Positions 51,889 through 62,552 of a stretch of 64,000 nt of DNA are shown here, one piece after another. The DNA lies in contig NC_079244.1 of the NCBI RefSeq assembly GCF_028009165.1, positions 1,240,001 through 1,304,000 on the forward strand. The letters run 5' to 3'. Every line of letters begins with the position of its first letter. Position 1 is the stretch's first letter. Source of the DNA: Akanthomyces muscarius. Lineage: Eukaryota > Ascomycota > Sordariomycetes > Hypocreales > Cordycipitaceae. Below the pieces are notes generated by a model. The model was not told the DNA's origin. It worked only from the letters and a program-made list of their open reading frames with translations, and searched no databases. The position numbers were made by a program, and so were the translations under genes.

Positions 51889-53520
51889 ATGTCGGCCGTT
51901 TACAATCTTGAGCCTCAGCCCACGGCGTCTGCCATTATTCACACCACACTCGGCGAGATTCTCGTCGAGCTATTCGCGAAGCAGACGCCACTGGCCTGTC
52001 GCAACTTTCTTCAGCTCAGTCTCGACGGCTACTACGACGGCACAATCTTCCACCGCTTGGTGCCCAAGTTTATTTTACAAGGCGGCGATCCCACCGGCAC
52101 TGGAAATGGCGGCGAATCTATATACGACGGCGGCGCATTCGGCGGCGACCTGGACGCCTGGCCGATGGACCAGCGTCGCGGCAAGAATGCTGGACCGACG
52201 GGCATCAACTTCAGAGACGAATTCCACTCGCGCCTAAAGTTCAACAGACGCGGGCTGCTAGCGATGGCAAACGAGGGCCACATTGACACGAACGGAAGCC
52301 AGTTCTTCTTCACACTCGACAAGACGGAGGAGCTGAATGGCAAGAACACGCTCTTTGGCCGCGTCGCAGGCGACACTATATACAACCTGGCAAAAATAGG
52401 CGAATCCGAGGTGGAAGAGGGCACAGACCGGCCCATGTATGCGGTCAAAATCGAGCGCATTGAGATATTGGTCAACCCATTCGAGGACATGCAGAAGCGT
52501 ACGCGCGTGGCTACGCATACACAGAAGAAGCCCGCAGAAAAGGAAAAGAGGAAGAAGCGCAAGGCCGGCAAGCAGCTTCTCAGTTTTGGCGATGAGGAGG
52601 GCGACGAAGAAGTGCCTTCGCTGCCCAAAAAGGCAAAATTCGACACCCGCATAGTCATGGACGACGGATCCCCCGAGGAGCCAGCCATGGAAAAATCTAC
52701 AAAACCGAAAACAGCAAAGAAGGAGAAGACGACTACGCCAAAGATTGAGGATGATGGAGACGAGGTGAACACAACAGAGCCAGCAGCACAGCCCGCGAAA
52801 ACAGGAGCACCACTTAAAGAGGAAGATAGCGACGAGACAGTAGAGGACTACCCGAAGGAGCCCAAGAAGACTGCCTTGCAAATAGCCAATGAAGAAATGG
52901 CTGCCCTGAAAGCTTCCATGAGAAGAACCATTCATACTACAAAGGAGGAGGAGCCTCGAAAGAAATCGACCCTAGCGTCCATGATTCCGGAGACATCCAT
53001 CCGCGGCGCGCGCAAGAGGCACGCTGGTGGCTCTAGTGCCGTCTCTTCGGATGACCAGGCGACGTTGAAAATGCTCAAGGGCTTCCAATCACGGCTTGAC
53101 AAGGCGCCGCCCGGAAAGGAGCTTGCCCAGAACACCGAGGACGATGGCGAGGTGAAGGAGAGCGAAGCTGGAGATGGAGAGGCAGAACTTTGCGATTTGC
53201 ATTTCATCGCAAACTGCCAGAGCTGCACATCGTGGGATAAGCAGGAAAAGGAGGAGAGCGACGACGAGGGCTGGATGTCTCACCAGCTGTCATTCGCCGC
53301 CGACAAGTTGGGCAAAGATTTGCGCAATCGAAAAAAGGCAGAGGAGGACCTAGTAGTCATCGACCCTCGGAGCAAAGAGCAGTCGATGCGTGAAGACAAA
53401 CGAGCAAAGCGGGACGCCCGATCTGGAGGGTCTGGGCGTGAATGGGATCAACGGCGGGACCAGGCCAGGAATGCTCGATTGTCACAGGCGGCATCGTTGG
53501 CAGGTCGGGGCGCCAAATAA
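51889..53520 (+). CDS. cwc27: Spliceosome-associated cyclophilin CWC27
   Basis: This is a single exon of 543 aa. The start is the ATG at 51889 (MSAVYNLEPQPTASA), where the cyclophilin fold begins. The cyclophilin domain spans about residues 10-190 with FHRLVPKFILQGGDPTG and NGSQFFFTL. At the position of cyclophilin A's ligand-binding Trp121 there is Glu (TEELNGKNTLFG), a known trait of CWC27 that impairs proline isomerase activity. A long charged Lys/Glu-rich tail follows with the KQLLSFGDEEGDE motif typical of CWC27 and a basic C-terminus. It joins the activated (Bact) spliceosome as a scaffold. It shares a divergent promoter with ORC6. Confidence 0.95.
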   Translation: MSAVYNLEPQPTASAIIHTTLGEILVELFAKQTPLACRNFLQLSLDGYYDGTIFHRLVPKFILQGGDPTGTGNGGESIYDGGAFGGDLDAWPMDQRRGKNAGPTGINFRDEFHSRLKFNRRGLLAMANEGHIDTNGSQFFFTLDKTEELNGKNTLFGRVAGDTIYNLAKIGESEVEEGTDRPMYAVKIERIEILVNPFEDMQKRTRVATHTQKKPAEKEKRKKRKAGKQLLSFGDEEGDEEVPSLPKKAKFDTRIVMDDGSPEEPAMEKSTKPKTAKKEKTTTPKIEDDGDEVNTTEPAAQPAKTGAPLKEEDSDETVEDYPKEPKKTALQIANEEMAALKASMRRTIHTTKEEEPRKKSTLASMIPETSIRGARKRHAGGSSAVSSDDQATLKMLKGFQSRLDKAPPGKELAQNTEDDGEVKESEAGDGEAELCDLHFIANCQSCTSWDKQEKEESDDEGWMSHQLSFAADKLGKDLRNRKKAEEDLVVIDPRSKEQSMREDKRAKRDARSGGSGREWDQRRDQARNARLSQAASLAGRGAK

Positions 53521-54731
53521 AAGAAGGTATATATACAATCGATACCCTTGAAATTCACCAGAGAGGTCTACTATTGTGAGACTCCAAGTGAGCTGAAGCC
53601 GCTCCCCAAGTTTCGTGCAAGGGTATACAAGATCTTGCATCGGTAGCATTATAGACGACAAAGCCTGCTGTTGTTAGGTTGTTAGTCCGCTCTGGTGCAC
53701 AGAGCAGCGATCATGCTGGGCCACAACGCCCTACGCGGTGGATCGGTCGATTGTTTATTGATACTCCACTTGTCCAAACAAAGCCAATTCACAATATAAT
53801 AATTTGACAGGTCCAAACGAAGGCAATTCACAATAACACGAATTTTGACCAACACTCACAACAAGTCTACGTGGACAGAAACGTCATACAGCCTTGTAGG
53901 TGGAAGTCCGCCCCGCCAAGGTCACGTGCAAGCATAGCAGACTCACTTTTGCGTATCGCAAGCTATCAGTAGGCACTGTGATTGGCTGAACCCAGGGCCT
54001 GGCGCTGCTATCGCTGTCAATCTGCCCGCTAACGTGGTGTTTTTTGGTTCAACTTTTGGCTTTGCATATCAACTCGAAGCGTTTTTGGCGGCTCCTTAGG
54101 GAGATAGAGCTTCAGCGACAAAAGCATTCGCCTGCACTGGCATCTACGGACTATACATCTTCTACGGCCAACTATCACGACGACCACACTCGAAAGCGCG
54201 CCCCTTTTCCCCGCTGCAACGACGGATCTGGTAAAAGTTTCCCAAGCGGATCCCCGACACACCTCATTGCGACTGCCAAACCTCGGCGGAGCTTGATCAT
54301 ACTGTTCCGCTGTCTCACCGCGGACTTGCTCTTAGGACGGACTGGCCGGCAGCGCACAGAAGACGCGCATGCTGTTATTATATCGGTACTCCGCTGCTTG
54401 ATTTCCGCCGCGTGACGCTGTTTGTCGGCCGTTGAGCGTCAACGTCTTCGACACCGCTTTGCTGCTGCGCCCAGCGCGTTCCACCTCCTTTCACACCTCA
54501 AATTGAGAATCGCGATACGGCCCGGATACGGCAGACTCGGAGGGCTGTTTATACCCAACGTGCCTTAATTTGCTATCCGTGTCGCGATCGACCTATAAGC
54601 GACTCCTTACTAGCTTGGCTCTTCGGCAACGCGACGCATATATCCACTTCACAGGAGACGCTTCGAAACTGCATCTTGATCCGCCAATCTACACTCGCTA
54701 GTCATCTTTCAGTCGTCGCTGGAAAGGCACA
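53521..54731. other. Intergenic: CWC27 3' flank and HSF1 promoter/leader
   Basis: No gene is supported in this 1.2 kb. It contains an imperfect 25-nt direct repeat (GTCCAAAC.AAG.CAATTCACAATA, two differences) at 53772-53796 and 53811-53835. The right half is the promoter or 5' leader of HSF1. Confidence 0.6.
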
Positions 54732-56941
54732 ATGTCTACACAAAACTCCAGGAAGCGCGCGGCGCCTGGCGCATCCCCGGCTATACCCGTCCAGCAAAAC
54801 CTGCAGCAACCATTTACAGCTGACGCCATGTCCGATGCGATGACGCGCTGGAACGGCGCTCCCGACCCGACTGCTTTTCTCGACAACAACGACTACACCG
54901 CGAATCCGTACGCCATGATGCCAACTGCCGGCCAATTTCAGCAGCCCGTTCCAGGGCCGTCCAACGTTGTGGCTCGCCGCCAGATGAACCAAACGCTGTT
55001 GCCGACAAACCAGCGAGGCGCGTATGATGCAAATACAGATCCTTGGGGTAGCTTTGCTGATGTCGATGGCGCGCTGGTGCAACAGACCAACATCGAGGGC
55101 AACCCCGAGGAAGAGAGCGTGGAGAAACTGGAGGAGCTGGCGGCCAAAGCGAAGCGAGAAGCGCACACAAAGCGCAAACAGATCCCGCCATTTGTGCAGA
55201 AACTCAGCAGGTTTGTTTGACTCCTTATACCAATATCTAACGGACATTCACTAACCCTGCACGCAGTTTCCTAGAAGAGCGCAAAAACGAAGATCTTATC
55301 CGCTGGTCGGAAAAGGGCGACTCATTTATCGTATTGGATGAGGATGAGTTTGCCAAGACATTAATTCCCGAACTTTTCAAACACAACAATTACGCCTCTT
55401 TTGTTCGGCAGCTAAACATGTACGGCTTCCACAAATGCGTTGGACTTTCCGATAATTCGATGCGCGCTAGCGAGAGGAAGAATAAGAGCCCTAGCGAATA
55501 CAAGAACCCCTATTTTCGAAGAGGGCACCCCAATCTACTGTGGCTCATCAACAAGCCCAAGGGAAAGAAGGAAACGGCCAAGAACGCGTCCGGCCAAGCA
55601 GGCAGTGATGATGAACCAAGCAACGAGGACGGCGCCAGCCAACCCGGGCCAAGCAGCGTCCACGTCCCTGCTGGTCGCACATTGCCGTCGACAGAGAATG
55701 CCGCTCCACCCAAGCAGGAAATCGCTGTGATTAAGGAGGAGATTCAAAACTTACGCGAGCAGCAAAAATTAATCCGTGGAGCTATCAGCGCCTTGCAACG
55801 TAACAATCATGAGTTGTACAACCAGGCGATCATGTTCCAGAGCCAGCACGACCGACATCAGAACTCCATCAACGCCATTCTCAACTTCCTCGCCAACGTC
55901 TTTAGGAAGACTCTTGAGGATCAGAGCGGCTCTTCCAACGTCGGCGATATCATTTCCAGCATGTTGACAAACCAGGGTCAGCAGGGACACGGCAGTGTGG
56001 TGGATCTCGGCGACTATATTCAATCTCAGATGGATGCTTCGAACTCGCATGGAGGCCATATGGGCAAGCGTACTAGAGGCCTGCTGCCGCCCATTCCAGG
56101 CCAGCAGGCTTCTCCTCAGTCGAGCCGATCACCCTCTGTTCCTAATTACCAGTCTGGCAATATGCACAACCCTGAAATGGGCCATGTCACGGAGCTTCTG
56201 GACAACGACACACCGCCTTCGCTACGCCAAGAGCTCGAGAATAATCCGCAGGAGCGGATGATGAAGATTATCAACGACCACAATGCCACCAGCACTCCGA
56301 CAGCTCTGGATCCAGGCGCGGCCGAGCTCGTGGCCAACGCGCCCAATACGCTGAATAACGACCAGCGCAGCCAGCTCGTCAACTTTATGGCCGGTCAGTC
56401 GCCACCTGGCTCATCGGCGACACCGCCCAGTCGCGCTCGCACGACGCAACCGCCCTCGGCCTCGGCCACTCCGCAGCCTGACACCACCGCCAAGCCGTCG
56501 CCACCGTCTCTGTCGCCGATAATGCGATCACCCGTGATGCCCGCGCCGTCGCTCAGCCACATCAGCGCCAACCAGGAGGAGCTGGACCGCCTGCAGCGCC
56601 TGCAGAGCGACCAAGACGCCAAGATTAGCGAGCTGGGCGAGATGCTGGGTCCTCTGAGCCCCTCGGGCCGCATCCCCGGGCTGGACGGGTCGGATGGCTT
56701 CTTTGACGCGCCCAATGTGGATCTAGACCAGTACTTTAACAGCGACGCATTCCTTCATGACGGCAACTTTGGCGACGGCAGCGACTTCAACTTTAACCTG
56801 GACGCGGAGGCTGCTGCCGCGGCCGCGGCCGCTGAGCAGCAGAGGAGAAACGACACGCCGAGCCCGACAGGGACAGAGGAGATTGAACGCAATGACTTGA
56901 ACAGTCCTCCCAGAGATTCTAAGCGCCAGCGCAAGACCTAG
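54732..56941 (+). CDS. hsf1: Heat shock transcription factor HSF1
   Basis: There are two exons, 54732-55210 and 55267-56941. The 56-nt intron lies at the very start of the DNA-binding domain (VQKLS|SFLEE). The product is 717 aa. The HSF winged-helix domain (about residues 153-260) contains the recognition-helix signature NNYASFVRQLNMYGFHK. A heptad-repeat HR-A/B trimerisation region follows at about 308-373 (AVIKEEIQNLREQQKLIRGA onward). A long Ser/Pro-rich region comes next. An acidic aromatic segment near 635-672 (FFDAPNVDLDQYFNSDAFLH) looks like an activation domain. A basic SKRQRK sits at the extreme C-terminus. It is a nuclear trimeric activator of chaperone genes through heat shock elements. 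A disordered N-terminus of about 150 residues, as in yeast Hsf1, supports this start. Confidence 0.95.
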
Positions 56942-57619
56942 TTTTATGACGATGAATCTTCTCACGGCCCTACTTTCTTCTTGCCTATTTTTTTTTATAA
57001 TATCCTTTTTCGCGCCCAACATCGAATCGAGCTGTTGCGGGACTAGACGACTTGCCGTTTGTGGTACTTGTGTACAGGGTGCTCTTTTGGGGTGAATGGC
57101 TTTTTTCCCTTTTTTGTCCTTGACGAGGTGTTTTTGCTTGCCGGAGATGCGGGCGGATGGATCATGGGTCTTTTCTTAAAAAAAAAAAGAAATCTGGTAC
57201 AGATTTGGAGTGTTTTATGACATGGCAGCCAGGGTAGGCTGCCGGTTTCTATTCTAAAAAATTTACATAAATTTTACATTTCCAACGAATTTTTTGTTTG
57301 TTCCATACCATGGTTGTGGTATCATTGTATCGCGTGCTTGTCCCAGCACGGCTTATATTGGCTATTGGAGCCATCATCTCCCTCACTGTCATGTAGGCCA
57401 GCTCAGTAGGCCAGCTCAGTAGGCCGAATTTCAGCTGGTAGGCATGTGCTGTGCGTTCTGTGCATCGTGTTGCATCGTGGTGCATCGAGTACTTCACATT
57501 GCTGCCCCGAGGCGGAGGGGAGGGTTCCGTGGCCGCGACCGTTTGGTGGATGTCGTCTTTTGGCTCTTTCCAGATCTCTTTTGCAGGGTAGGGTTTTCCC
57601 AAGCCGCTGTCTCTCTCTC
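56942..57619. other. Convergent intergenic region between HSF1 and the PPIL3-type cyclophilin
   Basis: This holds the two 3' flanks only. Present are an 11-nt poly-A run near 57178-57188, and a short tandem GGCCAGCTCAGTA duplication near 57399-57424. No gene is seen. Confidence 0.6.
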
Positions 57620-58204
57620 TCAATCCGCCAGCGGGTTGGCGTGAATCGTCACGCGCTCGATGTAAAACGGCGTGCGCGGGCGATTCTTCTTGTCCACCTC
57701 GACAGCCTCCATCCTGGCGAGCGTCGCGAGGCCGTCGTCGCCAATGACGCGGCCAAAGACGGTGTTGAGCCCGTCGAGGTGCGGCGCCTTGTCGAAGAGC
57801 AGGAAGAACTGCGAGCCGTTAGTGCCGGGCCCCTTGTTGGCCATGCTCACGATGCCGCGGTCGGCGTGCCGCAGCGCCGGGCGGATCTCGTCGTCGAAGA
57901 CGCCGCCCCAGACGGAGCGTCCGCCCTTGGGGTTGTCGGGGGGGTTGGGGGCGGCGGGCGCGCCGGTCTGGACCATGAACTTGGGTATGAGCCGGTGAAA
58001 GGGCGAGCTGTCGTAGTAGCCGGACGCGCAGAGGGCGAGAAAGTTCTGCAAACAAAGGCAAAAAACGGTCAGTGAGGGCAGCGCGTTTGAGAGAGAGGAC
58101 ACGGGGGACGAGGGAGGAGTGTGTACCTCGGCGGTTTTGGGCACGCTCTCGCAAAACACTTCGATTTTGAGGTCACCCAGGGATGTGTGCAGCGTGACGG
58201 ACAT
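57620..58204 (-). CDS. cyp10: Peptidyl-prolyl isomerase, PPIL3/Cyp10 type
   Basis: There are two exons, 58127-58204 and 57620-58045. The 81-nt intron has a CTGAC branch site. The product is 167 aa, essentially a bare cyclophilin domain. It starts MSVTLHTSLGDLKIEVFCE, as PPIL3 orthologues do. Catalytic-region motifs are FHRLIPKFMVQTG and NGSQFFLLFD. The Trp121 position of cyclophilin A is His (APHLDGLNTVFG), as in the PPIL3 family. A short Pro/Asn-rich insertion (AAPNPPDNPKGG) sits where the family has a GTG-type loop. PPIL3 proteins are spliceosome-associated prolyl isomerases. The gene lies 4.1 kb from CWC27, another spliceosomal cyclophilin, with HSF1 between them. Confidence 0.93.
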   Translation of the reverse strand: MSVTLHTSLGDLKIEVFCESVPKTAEVHTPPSSPVSSLSNALPSLTVFCLCLQNFLALCASGYYDSSPFHRLIPKFMVQTGAPAAPNPPDNPKGGRSVWGGVFDDEIRPALRHADRGIVSMANKGPGTNGSQFFLLFDKAPHLDGLNTVFGRVIGDDGLATLARMEAVEVDKKNRPRTPFYIERVTIHANPLAD

Positions 58205-60107
58205 TGCGCCGGTCAGTTGCGTGTCGCGGAAGCAGTCGTTGGCGATGGACTCTGGCAGAGGCAAAGTTTTGGAGGGGCACTGAAGTCGTTGCCAACCTGG
58301 AAGTTAAGCCCACGGGCTGCATTTCAGCGGCCGACGGATGCGAGTCTAGCGGTTGTTGGGTGGTAGATCTCCACTGCGCAGCACTGGAGTGCCAGGCACA
58401 GCCAGGCAAGTGAAGGATGGCAGGGAAGATACGGATCAGAGAAAAGGGAAATATGAGAAGATCATTTGAAAGAACCTGAATGACTATTTAGAAGTCGTGA
58501 CTTTACTTTGTTATTTGTTGACGGCTTCTCATCATTTGCGAATATTCAAGTGCTGAAGCCACCTGTGTATTTGTTTACAGACATATGGTCGCTATCCGAT
58601 TGGAGGCCCTCTTGCCTTTTGGGTAGAGTCGTTATAGACATACCGAAGGCGTGTTTGGGATTCTCGGGAAGTTGCGTCGATTATAATGCGAGAGAAAGAA
58701 AAGGACAACTCAAAAGCGTTGTGATTAAATAGACACATGTGTAAGATTTGGCCTCTTGAACCTTGGCAGTCAGCCTACGGCTATCAAGGCCGCCTTGGGT
58801 GAGACCACCGGCGGGTAAGGCTGCGGGGCCTGCAGGCTCGGAGCATTACAAGGCTGCGATGTTGACGTTGGCAGTTACTTGTAGCCCAATGGAACGAGCC
58901 TATCGGTATATTCATGGCTAGACACTTGGGTAGCAACAACGAACGGCTGCCAGTACGGAGTAAGTCACTGCCAATTGTGCAGATTGTAGCGGAGCTTGAG
59001 CTTGGCAAGCTCCTGTTTGCTGGGGTGGTTTACGCGCGACGATCACAGTGTGGGACAGGACAAGAGGCCGGCAAACGTGCTGCTGCTCAGCGCGCCTTGG
59101 GCTGGCACGGGCTGGTTCTGAGTTGCTTCCCCGCCAAACAAGCGTCATTGGATGCTCGCCATGCGCCTTGTTTATCTTTTCCCCAACTCTCTCATATACA
59201 TAACATACGCACGACTCGCAGACTTTGCGACGGCCAGGTTGCTAATCCCAGCATCAAGCTCTTTTCTTCTCTGCCTTGCTGGTGTTTTCGTTCAAACGAG
59301 CCCAACAGCAGGCCGCTAGCAGCCCTGTCCGCTGCGTCAGACTGAGCTCCAGCTGGACACGCGCTACGAGGCCCGATCTGGAAGCCCTGGACCGCCTGGA
59401 CAGCCTAGACAGCCTAGACAGCCTAGACAGCCTAGGAGCCAAGGCCCGGAGACAATACACCCTGGCCGCTGAAATCCATCAGAAATACCTAACTACCTAC
59501 CCAAGGTAAGAAGAAAAGGGCACTTTGCTGCTAGGTATTACAAGCAAGGCAGTGCGGCCGAGACCTACATAGGTACCTACCTAGCGAGTTCAGACAAGGC
59601 AGTGCCAGTGCCAGTGCCAGCGGCCAACGCCCTGCCCCGGTCGCAACTTCAAGCCTTCAAACCCCCCAAAGAGATGAGCCGCTAACGGGAACCTTTCTCA
59701 GCTTGACGCCAGCCTCAACCGTTTCCTTTCCGCCGCCTTGTCTTGCCTCATCCTCGTGCACCATATCATCGACCTCTTGTCTTTTTCGTTCGCTTCTGCG
59801 ACTCTCTCCACTGCGTCGCCTCTCCCCGGACCAGGATCCAGCGCACACGACTCTCCATACCTACTTTAGCTGCATTCCGTATCCGATCTAACGCTTCCTG
59901 AGCTTCCGGTGCCAACCCCCACCCATCCGGTCTGAAGCTTGCGTCTCCCGCAAAGCTCACTCCCCCGGACCAAGCGCGCCATCTTGACAGCGAGCCGGCG
60001 AGAGACATACATGATATACCGGGAACGCTCCTCCTCCTTCTCCTCTGCAACACGCGCCGCACACTCCCCCTCTGCGCTCCAGCCGTGGTGGACGCCCGCA
60101 TGACACC
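58205..60107. other. Intergenic with short tandem repeats
   Basis: This 1.9 kb without a supported gene includes a copy of the recurrent 10-mer at 58953-58962. A 9-nt tandem repeat CAGCCTAGA lies at 59401-59436 (four units). A CAGTGC tandem lies at about 59600-59619, and TAGGTACCTACCTAG at 59570-59584. The right end is the C-rich leader of the arrestin-like gene. Confidence 0.6.
59401..59436 (+). repeat. 9-nt tandem repeat (CAGCCTAGA)x4
   Basis: Four near-perfect copies are preceded by a degenerate one (CGCCTGGA). Because the unit is a multiple of three, all frames stay open. This creates a spurious short ORF of repeated Leu-Asp-Ser on the plus strand and Arg-Leu-Ser on the minus strand. Confidence 0.85.
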
Positions 60108-61464
60108 ATGGCGACCGCTCCGGCGAGTGTGAGGGTTTCCGGGCCTCCGAATAGCGGCTTCCTCGTGGGCTATCCTGGAATTTCTGCGACGCTGGTAAGT
60201 CAAGCAATGCGCACACTTCCCTCTGCTCGTGACCTGCTCCTCGGTACAGCGCTGACCTGGAACCTCCCCCCCGAGCTAGCCCCGCGTCGAAGGCAAAGTC
60301 GAGATTCGCCCTGGTCAGAGCTACTCCATGCCAGTCCCGGTTTCGCTCGTCCGAATATCATTACAGCGCCGCGAAACGATACATCCCGATGCCGACAATC
60401 TCGCCAAGCGGCATCTTGGTGCCGCCCGAAAGGAGACAACCGACGTCGTCGGCAAAGAAGTGCTGCTATTTCGCTGCTCCTCGGGCAAGGAAGCGGAGAG
60501 TGTAGTCGCCATGGACCTCCCGTTCGTTCTTTTTATCCCTTTTGGTAGGGGCGGCGAAGAGACGAATCGGCGGATACCGCCCGCCTCGCTCCAGCTCTCC
60601 AACAGGACAGCCGAGACCTTTTACGAGATTGTCGTCACCGTGCAGCAAGGCCACAGCAACCAGTACAAATACACATTCCCCATGCCTCTACAACGATACG
60701 ACACTCTCTCGACATTTGGCATGTATAACAAGCCCGAATCAAAACTCGTCACCTCGGATAACCTTGTGCACCTGGGCATTAGCCTACCAAAATGGAGCTA
60801 TGGACCAGGCGACCCCATTACTGTTTATATAAAAGTGTCCCCGAATGTGGACTGGACAGCGAAGGCCAAAAAGGTCTCCATAGACAAGATCACACTGGTG
60901 GTGGAGGAGGAGATCACATTTAACCCTGAAGGGGACGAACCTACGAGAAAGATCAACAAACTATCCAAGCAGGTACAGGTCGTCAAGACCAAGATGCCCG
61001 AGGCCGGCTATGCCACAAACATTGGTCTTTGCTTCCCCTCCAAGGACCTGCGCGACCCCGACGGAATCATCAAAAGGGGAAAGCCGGCCTTTCCCCAGTA
61101 CGAGCTTTCCACATTTACTACACAATCAACACTTTACAAGATTGAGTTTTTCTTGAACATCAAGGTATGTGACCCCCCAACGAACGATTACTGGCCCGCA
61201 TTTCTAACTAGGCAACTGTAGGTCCAACTGAGCGGCGCACGCGATATTATTCTTCGACAACCCATTGTCATTTGCCCTCTAGACCAGCAAGGCTGCAAGG
61301 AGGAAATGGATGCGATTGAGCAGGCGGCCAAGGACGCGTCGCACGTCGATCCCAACAACCCCATGCTTCCAGCGCGCACAATAATCCTGGCAAACGACCG
61401 CGACTCGATTCGTGCAATTGGTCTCTGCACCGTCGGCGGCCAAAAGAAGCCATTCATCGAATAA
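60108..61464 (+). CDS. Arrestin-like domain protein
   Basis: There are three exons: 60108-60194, 60280-61164 and 61222-61464. The introns are 85 and 57 nt. The product is 404 aa. It has an arrestin N-like beta-sandwich (about residues 25-190; PRVEGKVEIRPGQSY at its start) and a C-like domain (about 195-345; ISLPKWSYGPGDPITVYIKV). These are followed by a short tail (to FIE). No PPxY motif is visible, so unlike typical ART adaptors it has no obvious docking site for the Rsp5 ubiquitin ligase. It may act as a cargo or scaffold arrestin in endocytic trafficking, which is an inference from fold resemblance. The second acceptor at 61221 is used rather than the AG at 61210-61211, since only that keeps the frame (LNIK|VQLSG). 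Confidence 0.85.
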
Positions 61465-62043
61465 ACTGGCCGTACGCGAGAGACGTACTTTTTCATAAGA
61501 TGTCTACGCGTCCAGACAACTTGAACCCGGGCCAGCTACTCCCGTACATATACAACAACACACATTTGGCGGCGTTGCGGAAATTGCACAGTTTTGGCGA
61601 ACAGCGTTGGTATTGGGCATTGGGTTATGGCGTTTACAGCACATATGCTCTGGCTCTCTTATTTTGAGGTAAATGCTGGCGCCAGACAGCATCGGCATTT
61701 AGGGTAGCGCGGCTGAAACATGGCCGCAAGACCATTTCCCACAGGCTGCACATGCGGGCGCCTATTTAAATGCTAGTTTGCATCGAAGTAATAAAAATAA
61801 TTCATGAAACTGATTCAGCCGTAAGGAAACTTACCGTATGTGGTAGTTTTGCCCTTTCCTCAATATTCTTCCTGTTTAGAAGTGGCTCTTGGATGGGGAA
61901 TTTTCTAGTAGTTATTTTGACTCTCGAAAGCACATTGTATTGCCGTGGCTGAAGACCATGCCCAAACTATTTTTCCTGTCAAAAAGGTAACTCCGGCTGA
62001 AAAATACCCCCAACAAGTCGTCTGCCAAGATATGAAATCTGGC
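61465..62043. other. Intergenic, no gene seen
   Basis: This 0.6-kb region lies between the arrestin-like gene and the tRNA terminator. No coding or RNA signal is recognised. Confidence 0.6.
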
Positions 62044-62051
62044 AAAAAAAA
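62044..62051 (-). terminator. RNA polymerase III terminator (T8)
   Basis: Eight consecutive T on the minus strand start 8 nt after the tRNA 3' end. That is the standard Pol III termination signal and spacing. Confidence 0.9.
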
Positions 62052-62058
62052 TCATGTG

Positions 62059-62182
62059 TGCGAGCCGTAGGGATCGAACCTACGCGGGCGATGCCCATTG
62101 CGGTTTTGGATATTCTATCGTCTCTCCACAGGGGAAACAGACTGTCCTAAACACAACGCCTTAACCACTCGGCCAGACTCGC
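62059..62182 (-). tRNA. tRNA-Leu(UAG) with 42-nt intron
   Basis: The acceptor arms GCGAGTC (62176-62182) and GGCTCGC (62060-62066) pair over seven positions, with discriminator A. The D-arm contains GCCGAGTGGTTAAGGC. The anticodon stem is TTGTG/CGCAA and the loop bears TAG at 62147-62149. A long variable arm (GGGC-ATC-GCCC) marks the Leu/Ser class. The T-arm is GTAGG-TTCGATC-CCTAC and supplies the B box. A 42-nt intron at 62104-62145 begins one base 3' of the anticodon, the canonical place. The mature length is 82 nt. It decodes CUA. Removal of the intron needs the SEN endonuclease, one subunit of which is encoded divergently next door. Confidence 0.95.
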
Positions 62183-62552
62183 GACATTGGTCCAAGGTGG
62201 ACTTATTTGCTACTATACGAGTATGTGATTTTGGTCGGTGGGAACTGCTGCTGGCCAGCGACGGAGTTCCACTTTTTGGTTTTGCGACGTGAGTGACTCT
62301 TGATGCTTTCATGTTTGCCAGAACCGTTTCACTACGAAAATTTGACTTCTGCTTTGCAATGCTGTTACGCCCCGGAAATCCCAGTATAACCCTGTGCCCA
62401 CAATTACAATTCTTAAGAGGAAGACGATAGAGCTGCGCGTGGTGGTGCACATCAAAAAGTTTTAGCTTCACTGCCAGCTTCAAGGGCGCTGAAACGACTA
62501 CCGAAAACAGCAACAGCAGTCATCATTCGAAAAGAGAGAAAAGCACACCGAG
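62183..62552. promoter_or_regulatory. Shared upstream region of tRNA-Leu and SEN54
   Basis: This 370-nt region separates the tRNA 5' end from the SEN54 start codon. The two genes point away from each other, so it serves both a Pol III and a Pol II gene. No clear TATA box was seen. Confidence 0.5.

Noticed and set aside
62098..62156. Alternative anticodon-stem pairing giving TTA as the anticodon
   Set aside because: It would read a stop codon and leave the rest unfolded. The pairing TTGTG/CGCAA with an intron after position 37 gives a canonical tRNA-Leu(UAG).
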